Origin: Tethya wilhelma
Lineage: Eukaryota; Porifera; Demospongiae; Tethyida; Tethyidae
Direction of reading: 5' to 3'
NCBI GenBank assembly: GCA_964030475.1
Contig: CAXIPT010000002.1
Span: forward strand, 19,065,703-19,129,702
Length of the DNA: 64,000 nt
Below are positions 36,709 through 48,517 of this stretch, piece after piece. A program made the translations under genes and the position numbers. Numbering within the stretch: the first letter of the stretch is position 1; each line of letters opens with the position of its first letter. The notes below the pieces were generated by a model. The model saw nothing but the letters and a program-made list of their open reading frames with translations, did no database searches and was not told where the DNA came from.

Positions 36709-37842
36709 ATCTGCATAATTGTGTGTGTGTGTGTGTCAAATAAAATTTAATGGAAAAATTTCCCAAACTTTTATTTATTTTTTTCTTTTTGGGCTCTCAG
36801 CAAGGGATAGAGCAAGTGTGCCAAAAAAGTTAATTAACATTCATAATAGTCCAGTAGCGGAAAACAAAGGCTCTGCAGATGAAAAAAAAAAAAGAGAGAT
36901 CTCCTCCTAAGCTAAGCAGAAAGAGCTTCAGAATACTTCAGAAACTATATATAGCTTCTGGAGATATAAGAAAACAAATCAGTGACCTCATTAGACAAAG
37001 GTCAACAAAATTTTAAGCAAAATAGGTATAGTAGTGAAAAGAGATGAGAAATGATTTGAGAAGAGAAAAGAGAGAGAATTGAAAAGAAAAGAGTTGAGAA
37101 ATTTGCTAGCAAAATGGGCAAAGAAAAAAATTCAACTTCAAAAGCAAAATAGGCAGAATAGTTCCACACTCTTGGTAAGACTGAGTGAGTATACGTAATT
37201 AAAACTTGAACACTTACACTCAAAATATTCTATTACATCCAAGTAAGAGTTCTTGTGGGTGTTATCTTTTAATTAACAAAATAGGTAAAATAAAAGGCAA
37301 ACTGGGCTCAAATATTGAGCAAAAAAGAAAAGCAAAATAGGTAGGAAAAAAAGAAAATTAGTATGACAAGGCCTACTCTGGAATCATACAGGGTTGGATT
37401 ACAATGATACAAATTAACAAAATATAATGATGCATAGCTAGACTATAAGAAATTGACCAATAAACTCACAAGATGTGCTGTTCTTGCAAATCAAATGCAG
37501 AATGTTAGGCTGATCGCTGTTTGTCACACTGAATGCAAGGCTGGATGTTTTCTGTTTATGAACTGGAGTCACCGGGGATTTCACCAGGGAAGAACACCAA
37601 TTTATATATTTGCCATGTATAATGTACATATAAATTCACTGTGCGGTTTACCACAGGCATGCAGCTCAATGGACCCACAGAGCTGTTCATATCGTAGACT
37701 TTTGGACGATTTGCGCGTGCGCAGTATACGGTGCGCGCAGATGTCAAAAATTTGACCGTAAAATAGGTCCGCTACGGTAGTGATCGGTTCTGTTCCATTT
37801 AAAAACTACGTGTACACAGTCATAGCATATTTATTTTATACA
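36709..37842. other. Intergenic region between the two UNC5-like genes
   Basis: AT- and GA-rich with no supportable gene. Probable promoter of the gene starting at 36708. An NRF1-type site lies at 37712-37723. Confidence 0.45.
37712..37723. promoter_or_regulatory. NRF1-type palindrome between the UNC5-like genes
   Basis: TGCGCGTGCGCA matches the NRF1 consensus apart from the A-to-G change at one central position; it lies about 1 kb upstream of the start at 36708. Confidence 0.35.
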
Positions 37843-40689
37843 TCATTCTTCTAATTTTAACTGATTATCAGTTTCTGTGTCCGGATCCATGAATTTGTTC
37901 CTGAGAGTTTTGGCTAGTCTGATTTGATCCACTGATGGAGCTTGTAATGCAGCAATGAGAGTTGACCATTGGAATGAAGGCCCTGTGCTATCATGCCTAC
38001 GCCACACTTCAAACACAGCCATAAAGCATTGGGTAGAATTGCTTGGGTTGTTTGCTGCAATTTCATGTAACTGAGCCGGTTCTAGTCCAAGTTGGATACC
38101 AACTGTCCTCCACTCTGTGGGAATTACAGCTGCTACATTGTCCATTAGATCCTTAAAAGATGGTTCACCGGTCAATGACTCCTCAGAGCTGTGCAACGAA
38201 TCTGACGGTAATGTCTGAAAAATGGAAGCACACAATCTTGTCATACAATGACTGTATAATCAAGGGTGTATATATATGAACAAAATATGTATAGGTAGCA
38301 CTCACCCTGGGCCTGTATGGAGCATTGTATGCCATTGTATTGAGACGTACATTATCAGGAACAGACCAAGAGGACGGGCTAGTGGTCAGTGAAGGTTGAA
38401 AGTGAAAGGGTATATTATAGTAATGCCCTGACTCTGAATTCGAAGGAAATATTATAGAGGTATAAAATCATATTACAAAAACTCAGTATAGAGTGAGTCG
38501 ATTCATACCACATTTTTCCAAGAGTAGATCCACCTTTATTGGTTTCGATGCTCCTTTGAACCATATAGTAGTATGTGTGGATTTTTGGGCATGCACTCCA
38601 CTGACTTCAAGTATAAACCTAGGTGGATAGAGACCCTCTTTCTCCTTTTGGTGCAAGAACTCAGAATCATTGCCCCAGAACTCAACTTCTTTGGCATAGA
38701 TCTGTGTGGGTTGATAGCACAATAATCAATACTCAATTGCATACCTGTGCTATAATAGTACAAATGTATCAAGACTACGTAATAAATTATTTATACACAC
38801 CTCATTACGAGGACTCTCCAGGTTAAGGTTCCATCCACCTGATAAGGTTCTCTCAAACTCAATCTCAATGCAAGCATCAGATGATGAGGCACCAGTAGCA
38901 AACGTGAATATGTCCAAGGATTGGAGTTTGTAATCTTGAGAGTTAAATTGTTTTTCCAAGACCTACAAAATATTATATATAGGCGTAATGGTGGTGAAAT
39001 GTTACAAGTGAGGGTTATCAGATATGGCTCTTTACTTACTCGATAGCAAGTAGGAAGAAAATAGGTAACACAAAAGTATGCACACCACCTCTTTGTAGGA
39101 GTAGCCGTGTCCCTTGGAATAACTTTTGCAAATCGATACTTTATCTTTGCTACATCAACCAGTTTCTTATTTGTAGTGATACAATAGGAGCAAAAATGTT
39201 CAGTCTTGAGTGTACCAAAGTCCATCTGAGGTTCAAACATGGCCTTGCCATCAGTATCGTGGAAGCAAAATTGGTTGTGTTGTGCTTTTACAAACTTAAC
39301 ATCAAATTGTCTGACATCTTCCTTGCTTACAATGTCCATACAGTGAGGCAGTTTGACTTCTATGGGTTTCAAGAACCGAAAGTAAGGGTCTCCGACCACA
39401 CACAACTTCACAATAGGAGAGATGGGTATTGAATCGGATGGAATAAGCAATGGTGAGTTGAGAAAGACTCCTATTTCGATAGAGATGGTCTTTCCATGTG
39501 GAATGGCACCACTTGGAATTTTGAGGCTAATGCCATGCTGTTTGTTGGTATAAACACCTCCCTCGCTGTTGAAAGTGACTGTTGTTGCGTCAATGATGAG
39601 TGATTGGTTATTGTTGACTCTACCAATGTCAGTTGGCTCAATGTGAGGATGTGGAATCTTGTCCAGATTGTCTAAATCTTGGCAAAGTAATTTTGGTTGT
39701 AGCTTCTCACAAGGCAGAAGAGATGCATGAAGAGGATTCTTTTTCTCCTGTGTTTTCACTTTCTGAATGCTTCCTAGTTGATGTGATCTAGAAACCACAG
39801 AATTACTCAATCTTTCATTTCCTAAGTATAAGCTACAAACACTGTCATTGTCTGAACTATGCTTGCTGGAGATGCCTAGGGGCATGGCATCTACATTATA
39901 CTGGTACGATACCTTTAAGCTAGCTGGCATCTCATTGGACAGCGAAGCATTTTCTGAAAAAGTAAACGGCAAGTTGTTTGATGTGGTGTTTTTACAATTG
40001 GGCTGTGATTGAGTCTTGCAACCATCCCAATGTGGACAGTGGTGAATTGTATTCCTAGAGAGTGGTGGATCGGCCAGATTGTAAGTGCTACGGGACATCC
40101 TATTGCGTTTCAGTGTCCTCTGTTGCTTATAATTGACTAGGCAAGATAGCACAAGTGCAATGGTTGTGATGATCCAAAGTAGAGTGATTGTAATGAAAAC
40201 TGCCCACAGAGTGGCTTTGGTGATACCCTTAAAGAATGGCTCCAATTGCTGATAAACCAGTACTAACTCGTTACTGACTGAAATGTTGTTTGATATATTT
40301 CGCTCACAAGAAAACGTTCCAATAAATCTCTCTAGTGTTGGTAGCTGGAACTGTGCCATGTACGAGTACACAAATGGTAATTTATGGTCATTTAATGCAT
40401 GCACTTTATAGTCAATGAGGGAAGAAGTGTTCTCTTCAATCACAGAGCCATTCAGTTTAAACAAAACATCACAATTTTCTTTGCAATGAGTCAACTCATC
40501 TGGTAATCTTGATAAATGGTTCTCCTCAGCTGCAATTGCCTGCCCATTGGCAGACTCCCTGCACTCTAAGATGACACTTTGGACTCTATCTTCTGGCTCA
40601 GATACTAAAGATGCTTGAAGATGAAGCTGACTGCTGTTCCCACCCGCCACTAAAGAAAACAGTATCAACAAGAGACCCAGTCCAGACAT
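37843..40689 (-). CDS. UNC5-like receptor paralogue: novel ectodomain-TM-ZU5-UPA-Death
   Basis: Five minus-strand exons (40689-39040, 38962-38801, 38701-38509, 38433-38306, 38214-37843) close in frame at 834 residues. The start at 40689 gives a signal peptide (MSGLGLLLILFSLVAGGNSS). The ectodomain of about 160 residues is Cys- and N-glycosylation-site-bearing and may be one divergent Ig domain (ILEC to GTFSC). The membrane segment (LWAVFITITLLWIITTIALV) lies near residues 177-203. The cytoplasmic tail has a specific linker, then ZU5, UPA and Death domains that are almost identical to those of the neighbour at 33129-36708, including shared intron positions. The first 550 codons sit in a single exon, unlike the neighbour, whose ectodomain is split into four. 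Likely a tandem duplicate whose extracellular part was replaced. It probably signals through the same intracellular partners in response to a different ligand. Confidence 0.85.
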
Positions 40690-40916
40690 GCCGCGACTGT
40701 GCAACTAACTTCTAACTAACTACAGAGATGGATCAATTCACTCTACTTTTAACAGAGCTGAGTATTTAGGAAATGAATTTGGGTATGAGTAAGCAAGTGT
40801 ATATAGTTTCATTTGAGTCATGAGTAGTACATAGCTCAATTGTTTGTACATATTCAACATGAGTCAGCAAACTTTATGCATGCATTTCCTGTGGTTGTGG
40901 AGGTGAAAAAAGGCCC

Positions 40917-41238
40917 CACCAATTACTCAATCTCTTGGGACTAACAAGGGATTACTTAATTATTTCCCTAGCTTAAAAAAATGTTGATTACAAAATTACC
41001 ACATGTGATGTAATGGTAAACACACAGTGTGTATTCATAATGAGATATGACCTCATACTGATAGCATGAATGTCATTGAAAACCACACAGGCTTTACACA
41101 AACAAAATACAAACAGTCTGACTCTCTATAGCTACATGCATACAATGCACAGCACTGTACTATAATAACATTCACATGATTAACAATATTAACAGTCATA
41201 GATTGCTATACAGAATTTAGTTTCAGTGCTTAAAAAAA
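40917..41238. repeat. Direct repeat copy 1 upstream of the second UNC5-like gene
   Basis: A 322-base block beginning CACCAATTACTCAATCTC recurs immediately downstream at 41240 with a few differences. No coding content. Confidence 0.9.
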
Positions 41239-41239
41239 N

Positions 41240-41556
41240 CACCAATTACTCAATCTCTTGGGACTAACAAGGGATTGCTTACTTATTTCCCTAGCTTAAA
41301 AAAATGTTGATTACAAAATTACCACATGTGATGTAATGGTAAACACACAGTGCGTATTCATGATGAGATATGACCTCATACTGATAGCATGAATGTCATT
41401 GAAAACTACACAGGTCTTACACAAACAAAATACAAACAGTCTCTATAGCTACATGCATACAATGCACAGCACTGTACTATAATAACATTCACATGATTAA
41501 TAATATTAACAGTCATAGATTGCTATACAGAATTTAGTTTCAGTGCTTAAAAAAAT
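41240..41556. repeat. Direct repeat copy 2, next to an ambiguous base
   Basis: Copy 2 of the preceding block, a few bases shorter owing to a small deletion after ACAGTCT. The copies are joined at a single N (41239), which suggests an assembly join rather than a clean biological boundary. Confidence 0.9.
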
Positions 41557-41607
41557 CAGGTTAGAAACACAACCACACACATGTAAGTTTCAGGGTTTAG
41601 GTTTAGG

Positions 41608-43282
41608 TTACGTACATGGCAGCACCTTCCTACGGAACACCCCAACAGTGGTACCACAGTTAGGACATTTATGGTGGGCATCTTGTAGTGGACTACACGT
41701 ACAACAGAGCAGTGGGAGGAAGCACCAGCAGCTACAGAGTACATGGATGTGAAGGTAGAAGAGCTAATAAAGTGAACTGATTTTTCTTAGTCACAACAAC
41801 TTACAATGGAATTAGGAAAAAACACAGAGCACGTTTTCCAGGCTTGAATTTGACTTTGGTGCTAACAGTCTGTTTACAGTTATCACACTTGACATCCATT
41901 GAGAACTGATCAAATTCATTCAACTGGAGAGATTAACAACAACAGGAGTTGCAAACCAAGCAAACTGCATTATGTCTTTCATACAGTCATGTGCATCATT
42001 GTAAATGACTTACCACAACTTTTGATAAGTCTCCTTCTCGAGAGAGAGCAGTTGCCCCATACTATAGTGTGTGTGTGTGTGTGTGTGTGTGTTTGTGTGT
42101 GTGTGTGAAGATGTCTAGTAGCTAGTGTACATATCACTCAACAGAGTACAATGCCATGATCAGGTGACAACTCATTGTGAATATTCCAATTAGATATCAA
42201 ACAATACTCAAAATAGACAGCTTACACTGTAGACAGGCATTCTTGAACTGGCTAAAGACTCCGTGTCAGTTCGTACTGTGTGAGAGGAAGACAAAGGTCA
42301 ATAGTGAAGGCATTGTAGGTAGGAAATAGACATAGTCAGTGCACATAGTTATGAGCTGGTATTAATGATTGGCTCATTATACCATCAAAGTAATTTGCAG
42401 TCTACCATATTATTGTACGACATTTTACACACTCATAATATCAAAGTTATACACACCATGGTTAAAATTAGACGATAAAATTCACAGCTTGTCAGTACAT
42501 AGCCCAATAGTGCAACTCCATTTATAGCTTCTAGTGCACAAACAATTATAAGCATGTACTAACCTGAAGTGGAGAAAGAGGCATCTGAGTACATACTGTC
42601 TGAGTCCAAGGGATGTGACTCAAGACGAGGGACTCTACCATTGAGACTGAAACGCTGGTCCACCTCGTGAACTGAACTGGACAGTACAGGAACAGGATTC
42701 TGTGCAGTAGCAGTATATAGTGGTAGTGAGTGAAAAGGTTGTCATGTGACAGTTTCACTACTTCCACTTGTTTATGAACAAGGATCACATGACTGGACTA
42801 AATGAGATTACACAAATGAAGCCTGTTGACTGAACACTGCATGGTTAATTGGCTAAATGATGATTCCCTACATGCAGAGACCACAAGCCCTTGTTCACTA
42901 GGGCAGGGTACACAAGAGACACTCAGATGCTGCTCAAGAACAAGCACACACTTGATGGTTGATGAATATTAATTTCATACTCTCTGTAGTTCTACAGTTA
43001 ACCCAAACATGCAGTCAGTTTTGACTACTTATGTTAGCTAAATTAGAAGTTAGTGAGGTATGTATCTAGTATGCTAATTCGTGGTACAAATTCTTCCTGA
43101 AGCTTTTGCCCTTTGATCTAGACTTTAAAGACTCTCATCCTTGTACAAAAAACACTGAACATTCTACACCTTTTGCATCCATGCACTGAATGGGTTTGCA
43201 AACACAAGATTACCTCTTCTACTGATGTTCCATTCTCCAAGAGACGAAATTGGTCTTCATTTGGTACACTGTGGGCCATCAT
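41608..43282 (-). CDS. LITAF: LITAF-domain protein
   Basis: Six minus-strand exons (43282-43214, 42699-42564, 42275-42226, 42061-42014, 41923-41805, 41731-41608) close in frame at 181 residues, close to human LITAF (161). The N-terminal half is polar and Ser-rich. The C-terminal LITAF domain shows the first zinc knuckle C-D-N-C (VKCDNCKQTVSTKVKFKPG), a hydrophobic membrane-inserting stretch (ALCFFLIPFCWCFLPLLCCT), and the second knuckle HHKCPNCGTTVGVFRRKVL. LITAF proteins are monotopic proteins of late endosomes and lysosomes, linked to ESCRT sorting. The family's usual PPxY motifs are not evident in this N-terminus. An NRF1-like site lies 334 bases upstream of the start. Confidence 0.88.
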
Positions 43283-43615
43283 GTTTGGACGATTTGTGTT
43301 ATGTACAAATAATACCTAGAAGATATAATCAGTAAATTATTTAGTACATACTGTAACATGGAAACAAAAATAATATTATTATAGTCAAGATTTATGCATA
43401 GAACTGAATTAGTGATAAGCATTTCTGTGGATAAAACAGTAACGTTTAGGTACTGAGCGTCCATATTGCTGTTTCTTACCTGGAATATCAATACCTGTGA
43501 CCTTTTTCATGCCCAGCTAGCTAGCAAGCTCAGCTGAAACACCTGTGCATGTGGATGCGGTTTGCCCCGCCCCTAACTATGAATTTGATTTTATTGTCAA
43601 AGTTCAAGGGTCATG

Positions 43616-43627
43616 ACGCATGCGCGG
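43616..43627. promoter_or_regulatory. NRF1-like site upstream of the LITAF gene
   Basis: ACGCATGCGCGG shares the GCATGCGC core and lies in the short gap between the LITAF start and the 3' end of the next gene. Confidence 0.35.
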
Positions 43628-43715
43628 CGGGAGTTTAAAATTATTACACTGCAATAATCCACCAACAATGAAAAAATAAACTACATAGATTATGCTAGGA
43701 ATTATGTTTATACAA

Positions 43716-44729
43716 TCAATTGGCTTCAAAATTAATAGCAGGCCTTTCTTTAATGTCTTCATTATCAGCTGAATCTTTCTGCTCATTTGGATGTCTGAGA
43801 GGAGGAAGTTTTTTAGTGTTCTTAAGTTTAAGCTCTTCAACTTTGTCTGATCTCCCCTTAAGTCGGTCACGAACTGCATTGAGATGAGCTTCTCTGTTTT
43901 CTAATGTTGTTTTCATCTTTTTTTCCACTTCAGCTTTGACCTCTTTCTGCATAGCTGAAAACTTTGCAAGTGCCTCAGCAACTTGCCTGTCTTTCTCCTT
44001 CTGAATTCGAATCCTCTCAAGCTTCATCTGTTCATAACCCTGCAACAAAATCCAGCTTATGATTATTAAATATCACTAAATTATCATTATGTTCTTCTAC
44101 TAGCATACCTCTCTTCTCATTTTAGCTTCTCTCTGCTTTTCGACCAAATCCCTTAGTGTGACTGGTTCGTTTTTCCCCTCAAGTCTTTGCAGATAAGTAG
44201 GTTTCCTCTTTGGAATAGATCTAGAGTCTGCAGTACTATCATCCATGACAATATCGAAAGCCATTCCACCGAGACGAGAAGTTGGTCGCTTGATGATGCT
44301 TGAGTTGTCTGGAAGCTCACTCATGAGTGAGTCTGCAAAGGCAATGTGCTTCTGCACAGGAGATGGACCTAAAGATACATCCTTAGGTATTGAAACCGAC
44401 TTATCAGCTGCTTTAATGATTGGCGGAAGCCTCTTTCTATGATCTGAGCTTGGAGGAGGTGTCCTTGACTTTTGTCTTTGGAGAGCAAGATCAGCATTTT
44501 CTTCTTCAGGTTTCTTTGTGGACTCCTCGCCTCCGATTCCACTGTCCTTACTATGAGTACTGGCTTTTGAGTTAGTTGAACTGGCACTTCCACCACGAGA
44601 ACTAGAACCAGATTCGCTTGACTTGTTCGAAAGGGAAACTGATCCTTTTTTCCTAGTAGCTGTTGGTGTGGTCCATGCCTCAACAGGCTGTTGAGGAACA
44701 ACTCTCATTTTTGACTTGGTACATCCCAT
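43716..44729 (-). CDS. Stathmin-like protein with acylatable N-terminus
   Basis: Two minus-strand exons (44729-44109 and 44039-43716) close in frame at 314 residues. The protein begins MGCTKSK, fitting N-myristoylation at Gly2 with palmitoylation at Cys3. Residues up to about 180 are Ser/Lys-rich and disordered. From about residue 180 comes a long charged coiled coil (LRDLVEKQREAKMRRE onward) whose end, KMKTTLENREAHLNAVRDRL followed by VEELKLKN, matches the stathmin pattern [20 protein letters not shown]. Stathmins bind two tubulin dimers and promote microtubule disassembly; neuronal members are membrane-anchored by N-terminal Cys palmitoylation. Orthology to stathmin is likely but rests on the coiled coil. 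It is divergent to the syntaxin gene, 656 bases apart, so the two may share a promoter region. Confidence 0.7.
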
Positions 44730-45385
44730 TGTGAAGATTGAAGCTGCTGCATGTTCATGAGGACATAAGTTAATGATAATGAATTATTAATTTTGATAAA
44801 CAAAACAAACATAAAACTGGGTAATTGGTTTGTAAACTGATTTCACACCAATTATTGCTAATTTTCATAAAGAAAATTACTGGATAAATTTCTACTACAG
44901 CTGCACGACATAATAATTTTGCACATAAACTTACCTAAAGTAACTTTTTTCAATGTTTGGTAGAGAATACTTTTGATGCAGACCAAAATGAGAGAGATTG
45001 CAGAAGTGTGAGAGCTCAGCTGTGCGATGAATTGATAAACATGACATGCGGTTAGCATAGCAACGCAACTTATTGTTTATAGTTAAAGTTTCCATGGTTT
45101 CGCCAAGAAAATTCACTCGCTCGACGTAATCACGTGATGCTGCGATATGTGCACATGATCTTAGTCATATGACCCTATGAATGATGTAATCACAAACCAA
45201 CTGAAAGAACAGAGGTAAACTTCTTTGCTTTTTTTCTCAAATTTATCATAGATAACAGAGACTTACGTACGTCTGTACTATCTATGAATTTATTGTACTT
45301 ACTATTAACTGGAGAGTGTGCATAAAGTGATGGTACATACCAACAATTTAGGTTTAATTTCTACTAGAGCACCAGACGTTTGAAC
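44730..45385. promoter_or_regulatory. Divergent promoter region between stathmin-like and syntaxin genes
   Basis: A 656-base AT-rich gap between two start codons facing away from each other. No specific site is claimed. Acceptor-like sequence near the stathmin start suggests an untranslated leader exon. Confidence 0.4.
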
Positions 45386-47638
45386 ATGAATGACAGATAT
45401 ACTGAATTTGATAACTTTGCAGAAGCTTACAGCAGAGGTGAGTGTTTATGTCCCAACTATGTATGTAGTCATAAAATCAACTCTGTAGTGTGTTCATTGG
45501 TTGTATTTCTCAAGTAATTTAATCAAAATTTGATTGTGTACATACCTCCGATTATGTTGTGAAGCCTCAGTGATCATGGTCTTGTTCATGTACCACTGAA
45601 TCGGTCTCTTTGAGGCAGGTGTGTGAAAATTGTGTGAGTGCTGCGTCGTGGTTTAATATCGCCACGTTTTCTCCATTCACTTTGTAGCCGCTTTTTGAGC
45701 CTACTTTAGACAATGAGTGAAAATATCCCATTACTGCGCTTAGACAGATGTGAGTGTACATTTACTAACATTGTACCTACTGTATAAAGGTGGGCTCACA
45801 ATATTTGGTGCTGCATCATTTGGTGATGCAATGCAATGTGCTGACGCAGATTTAGGAAAATTGTCGAAAGGTATGCATGTTTGAATTCCTGCATATCTGG
45901 GCGCAGATATATTTTTACGTGACACAGTGGAAAATATTGTGAACCCGCCTTATGTGTTAGTTTCTATGTGTTGCTGTGTGTGCCCCCCAGTTAGAGTCTA
46001 GCATAGATAATAACACACAGCTCGTGTGTTTGTCCATTGTGTTTTCATCTGTAGATGGCCGTCAGTCACCAACTAGAGTGCTGCAAGAAATCACGGACAA
46101 TGTCCAACACTTTAACAAGAATGGTATGTATTGGTTTTTGAATGCTTTTATGTGAATACAGAGACACTGTGGATCCATGCATTGCTTGTGAATGTGCTGA
46201 ATTGAGTGCATAATTACTAGAATTAGCTTTGAAAGGAATTGCCCTAAAGCATGTTATCAGTTTGTAAATGAGGTGCTTGACCCTGATTGATCTCTTTCTT
46301 TCAGTGTCAACTCTCGAGCGTCGTACCAGACTGATCAACACAGCTCAGGACAACTCGAAACTCCGACAAGAAATGTAAGATTCATGACAATCACATTTTA
46401 AAGTACCTGTGAACTTGTCTCCAGTGTATTGTATTGTGATGCTAGCCAGCAAGAACATATATAGTTGTGTGTTTATGTTTGTTTAGCATTCAACTTGTGA
46501 CTGATACTGTCCAACTAGCAAAGATTGCTGATACTTCTATAAAGAGACTAAAACAACAGTCCAGGATGCTTTCACAGGTATTGCTTTCAATCTGGTAGCT
46601 AATGTGATGTATGCATTAAAAATGCTGATGTTCTTTTTTTTGCAGTCAGAAAAGTTTCAGCTAGAACGTCTCATCAATACATTCTCCAACTCAGTGGCTA
46701 CATTTCAGTCCATTCAGCAGGTGAGGAAAACACACACTCATTATTATGTCTTGTTTTTAACTATTTGCTGTGCTGCATACAGTCCACTACACATTTAGAA
46801 CAAGAGATGCTGAGCAAGGCAAGGTCACAGTCAGTCATGAGCAGACAAGTGAGTGGAACATTAAGATTATGGCCGTGTTTGTAGTCCACATTCTTATTGA
46901 TTTGTTCTCCCATTCAGAGTGTGGACTCCTTGCCTGAGTCTCAAAGAGAGAAGGCACCACTCACAGCTCATGATAGGTTGGTAGAAGCTGTGAACTTTTG
47001 TGACCAAATGTATCCACCATATTATAAAATTGTTGTTTTCATAGTGCCTTACAGGCACAAAGGTTTGCTGAAATGGAACAAGATACTGCAATTGTAGAAC
47101 AGAGGGAGAGGGAAATGAGACAACTTGAGGTAGGCTACAGTAATGTTGCTTCACCGTGTCATCTGATTGTGTGGTACTGTATGCCTGTCTCTACAGCATG
47201 ATATTGTTGACATCAATGATATATTCAGAGACCTTGGTACCATGGTGCACGACCAGGGAGAGGTTATTGGTAAGTTGCAGGCTTGCAACTCATTGCAGTA
47301 GCTGTCACAAATGAATGTACGTTTTCATCTCTTGCAGACCATATTGAGGCCAATGTGGAGAGCACGTCAGTCAGAGTTACTGAAGGAAATAAACAGTTAG
47401 AGAAGGCAGTCCGTCATAAGGTATGGGAGAAAATCAAACCGAAGTGAATACACAGTGATGTCTGCTATTGCTCCCTGAGAATTTTATCGTTTTGCCTTCT
47501 CTTTCTTTCTCCCTTCAGCGATGTTCTCGCAAGTTGACCTGTGTTATTGTTGGCATTTTGATTGGTGTACTGGTTACTCTCATCATTGTGGTCCTCATCA
47601 TTGTTGGTATCGTGACCAAAGGATTTGGAAAAAATTGA
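45386..47638 (+). CDS. Syntaxin 7/12-like endosomal Qa-SNARE
   Basis: Eleven short exons (45386-45437, 46055-46123, 46305-46374, 46487-46577, 46646-46720, 46783-46848, 46918-46976, 47045-47129, 47197-47269, 47338-47420, 47519-47638) close in frame at 280 residues, typical for syntaxins. Residues about 20-140 fit the Habc three-helix bundle (RVLQEITDNVQHFNKN, TLERRTRLINTAQDNSKLR). The SNARE helix runs from about residue 185 (EQREREMRQLEHDIVDINDI, FRDLGTMVHDQGEVIDHIEA) with the zero-layer Gln in HDQGEVID. A C-terminal membrane anchor (CVIVGILIGVLVTLIIVVLI) has only a short lumenal end. The ..DIxDINxIFxDLGxMxHxQGxxID spacing is closest to syntaxin 7/12, which drive fusion among endosomes and lysosomes. 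Confidence 0.88.
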
Positions 47639-48009
47639 AACTGCATCCAGTGCATCAGAATAGTTACATATTTGTGCTTGTGATGTGCTTTAATTTTTTT
47701 AATTATGCATCTTGATTTTTATCTGCACCCATCTGCACCATGTACCAAAATTAATGACTAATGTTGTAACATGTATATATAGTGTGTATTATTTGGAATG
47801 AACTATGAACTGCAAATCATGAATCATGGTCATGGAGCATGCAGCTTTATAGTTGACAACTTGTCTGCACCAAACCTAAAGGTATCACGTACTTCCTGAC
47901 TGTTATATACTATATTCTCTATGTGCAATTATATGTTTACATGACGTGATGTCTGCTAGATTCCTGAATTCTGAAAGTCCTGGTGCATACCTAGGCTCCA
48001 TCTGTTGAT
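47639..48009. other. Gap between syntaxin and ankyrin genes
   Basis: AT-rich 3' flank; nothing further recognised. Confidence 0.4.
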
Positions 48010-48517
48010 ATGAGTGAGCTACATGAAGCAGCTTCCACAGGCAACCTTGAGCAGCTTGAAGACAACCTGCTGAAGGGGAAGAATCCCAATGAGCCAGACC
48101 CAGAGTGGGGAGGCAAGACACCTCTGCACATAGCTTGTTCTAAGGGACACAAGAAATGTGCGTTTGTCCTCTTGAGAGCTGGAGCCAATGTGAATGCCGT
48201 CTCTGATACAGGATGGACACCAGCACACAGTGCATGTGAGACAGGACAGGTCAGCACTGTTTTCTAATCTAGTGGTTGCCATAATTATTCATATGTATTT
48301 CATGCTGTAGGCACATTGTCTTCAGACTCTCTTGTCGGCTGGTTGTAACATCAACATCACAGACAACTATGGAGACACAGCGAAACGTATTGCTGAAATA
48401 TACAACCAACGAGAGTGCTTGCTAGTTATAGAGGAACATTGCAAAAAAGAATGTGACACAAATAACCAGTCAAATGTGCAATGCAATAGTAGCAATTCCA
48501 GTAAACTGCAAACATGA
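48010..48517 (+). CDS. Small ankyrin-repeat protein (ANKRD66-like)
   Basis: Two exons (48010-48249 and 48311-48517) close in frame at 148 residues. There are about three ankyrin repeats: ELHEAASTGNLEQLEDNLLK, then GKTPLHIACSKGHKKCAFVL, GWTPAHSACETGQ joined over the intron to AHCLQTLLSAGCNINITDN, and a last partial repeat GDTAKRIAEIYNQRECLLVI. The GWTPAH and GDTxxRIAxIYxQxEC blocks are typical of short ANKRD66-type proteins. No membrane or catalytic motif. Role unknown; ankyrin stacks bind other proteins. Confidence 0.75.

Noticed and set aside
45567..45925. Minus-strand open frames within the first syntaxin intron
   Set aside because: Short, overlapping and without recognisable domains or splice structure.
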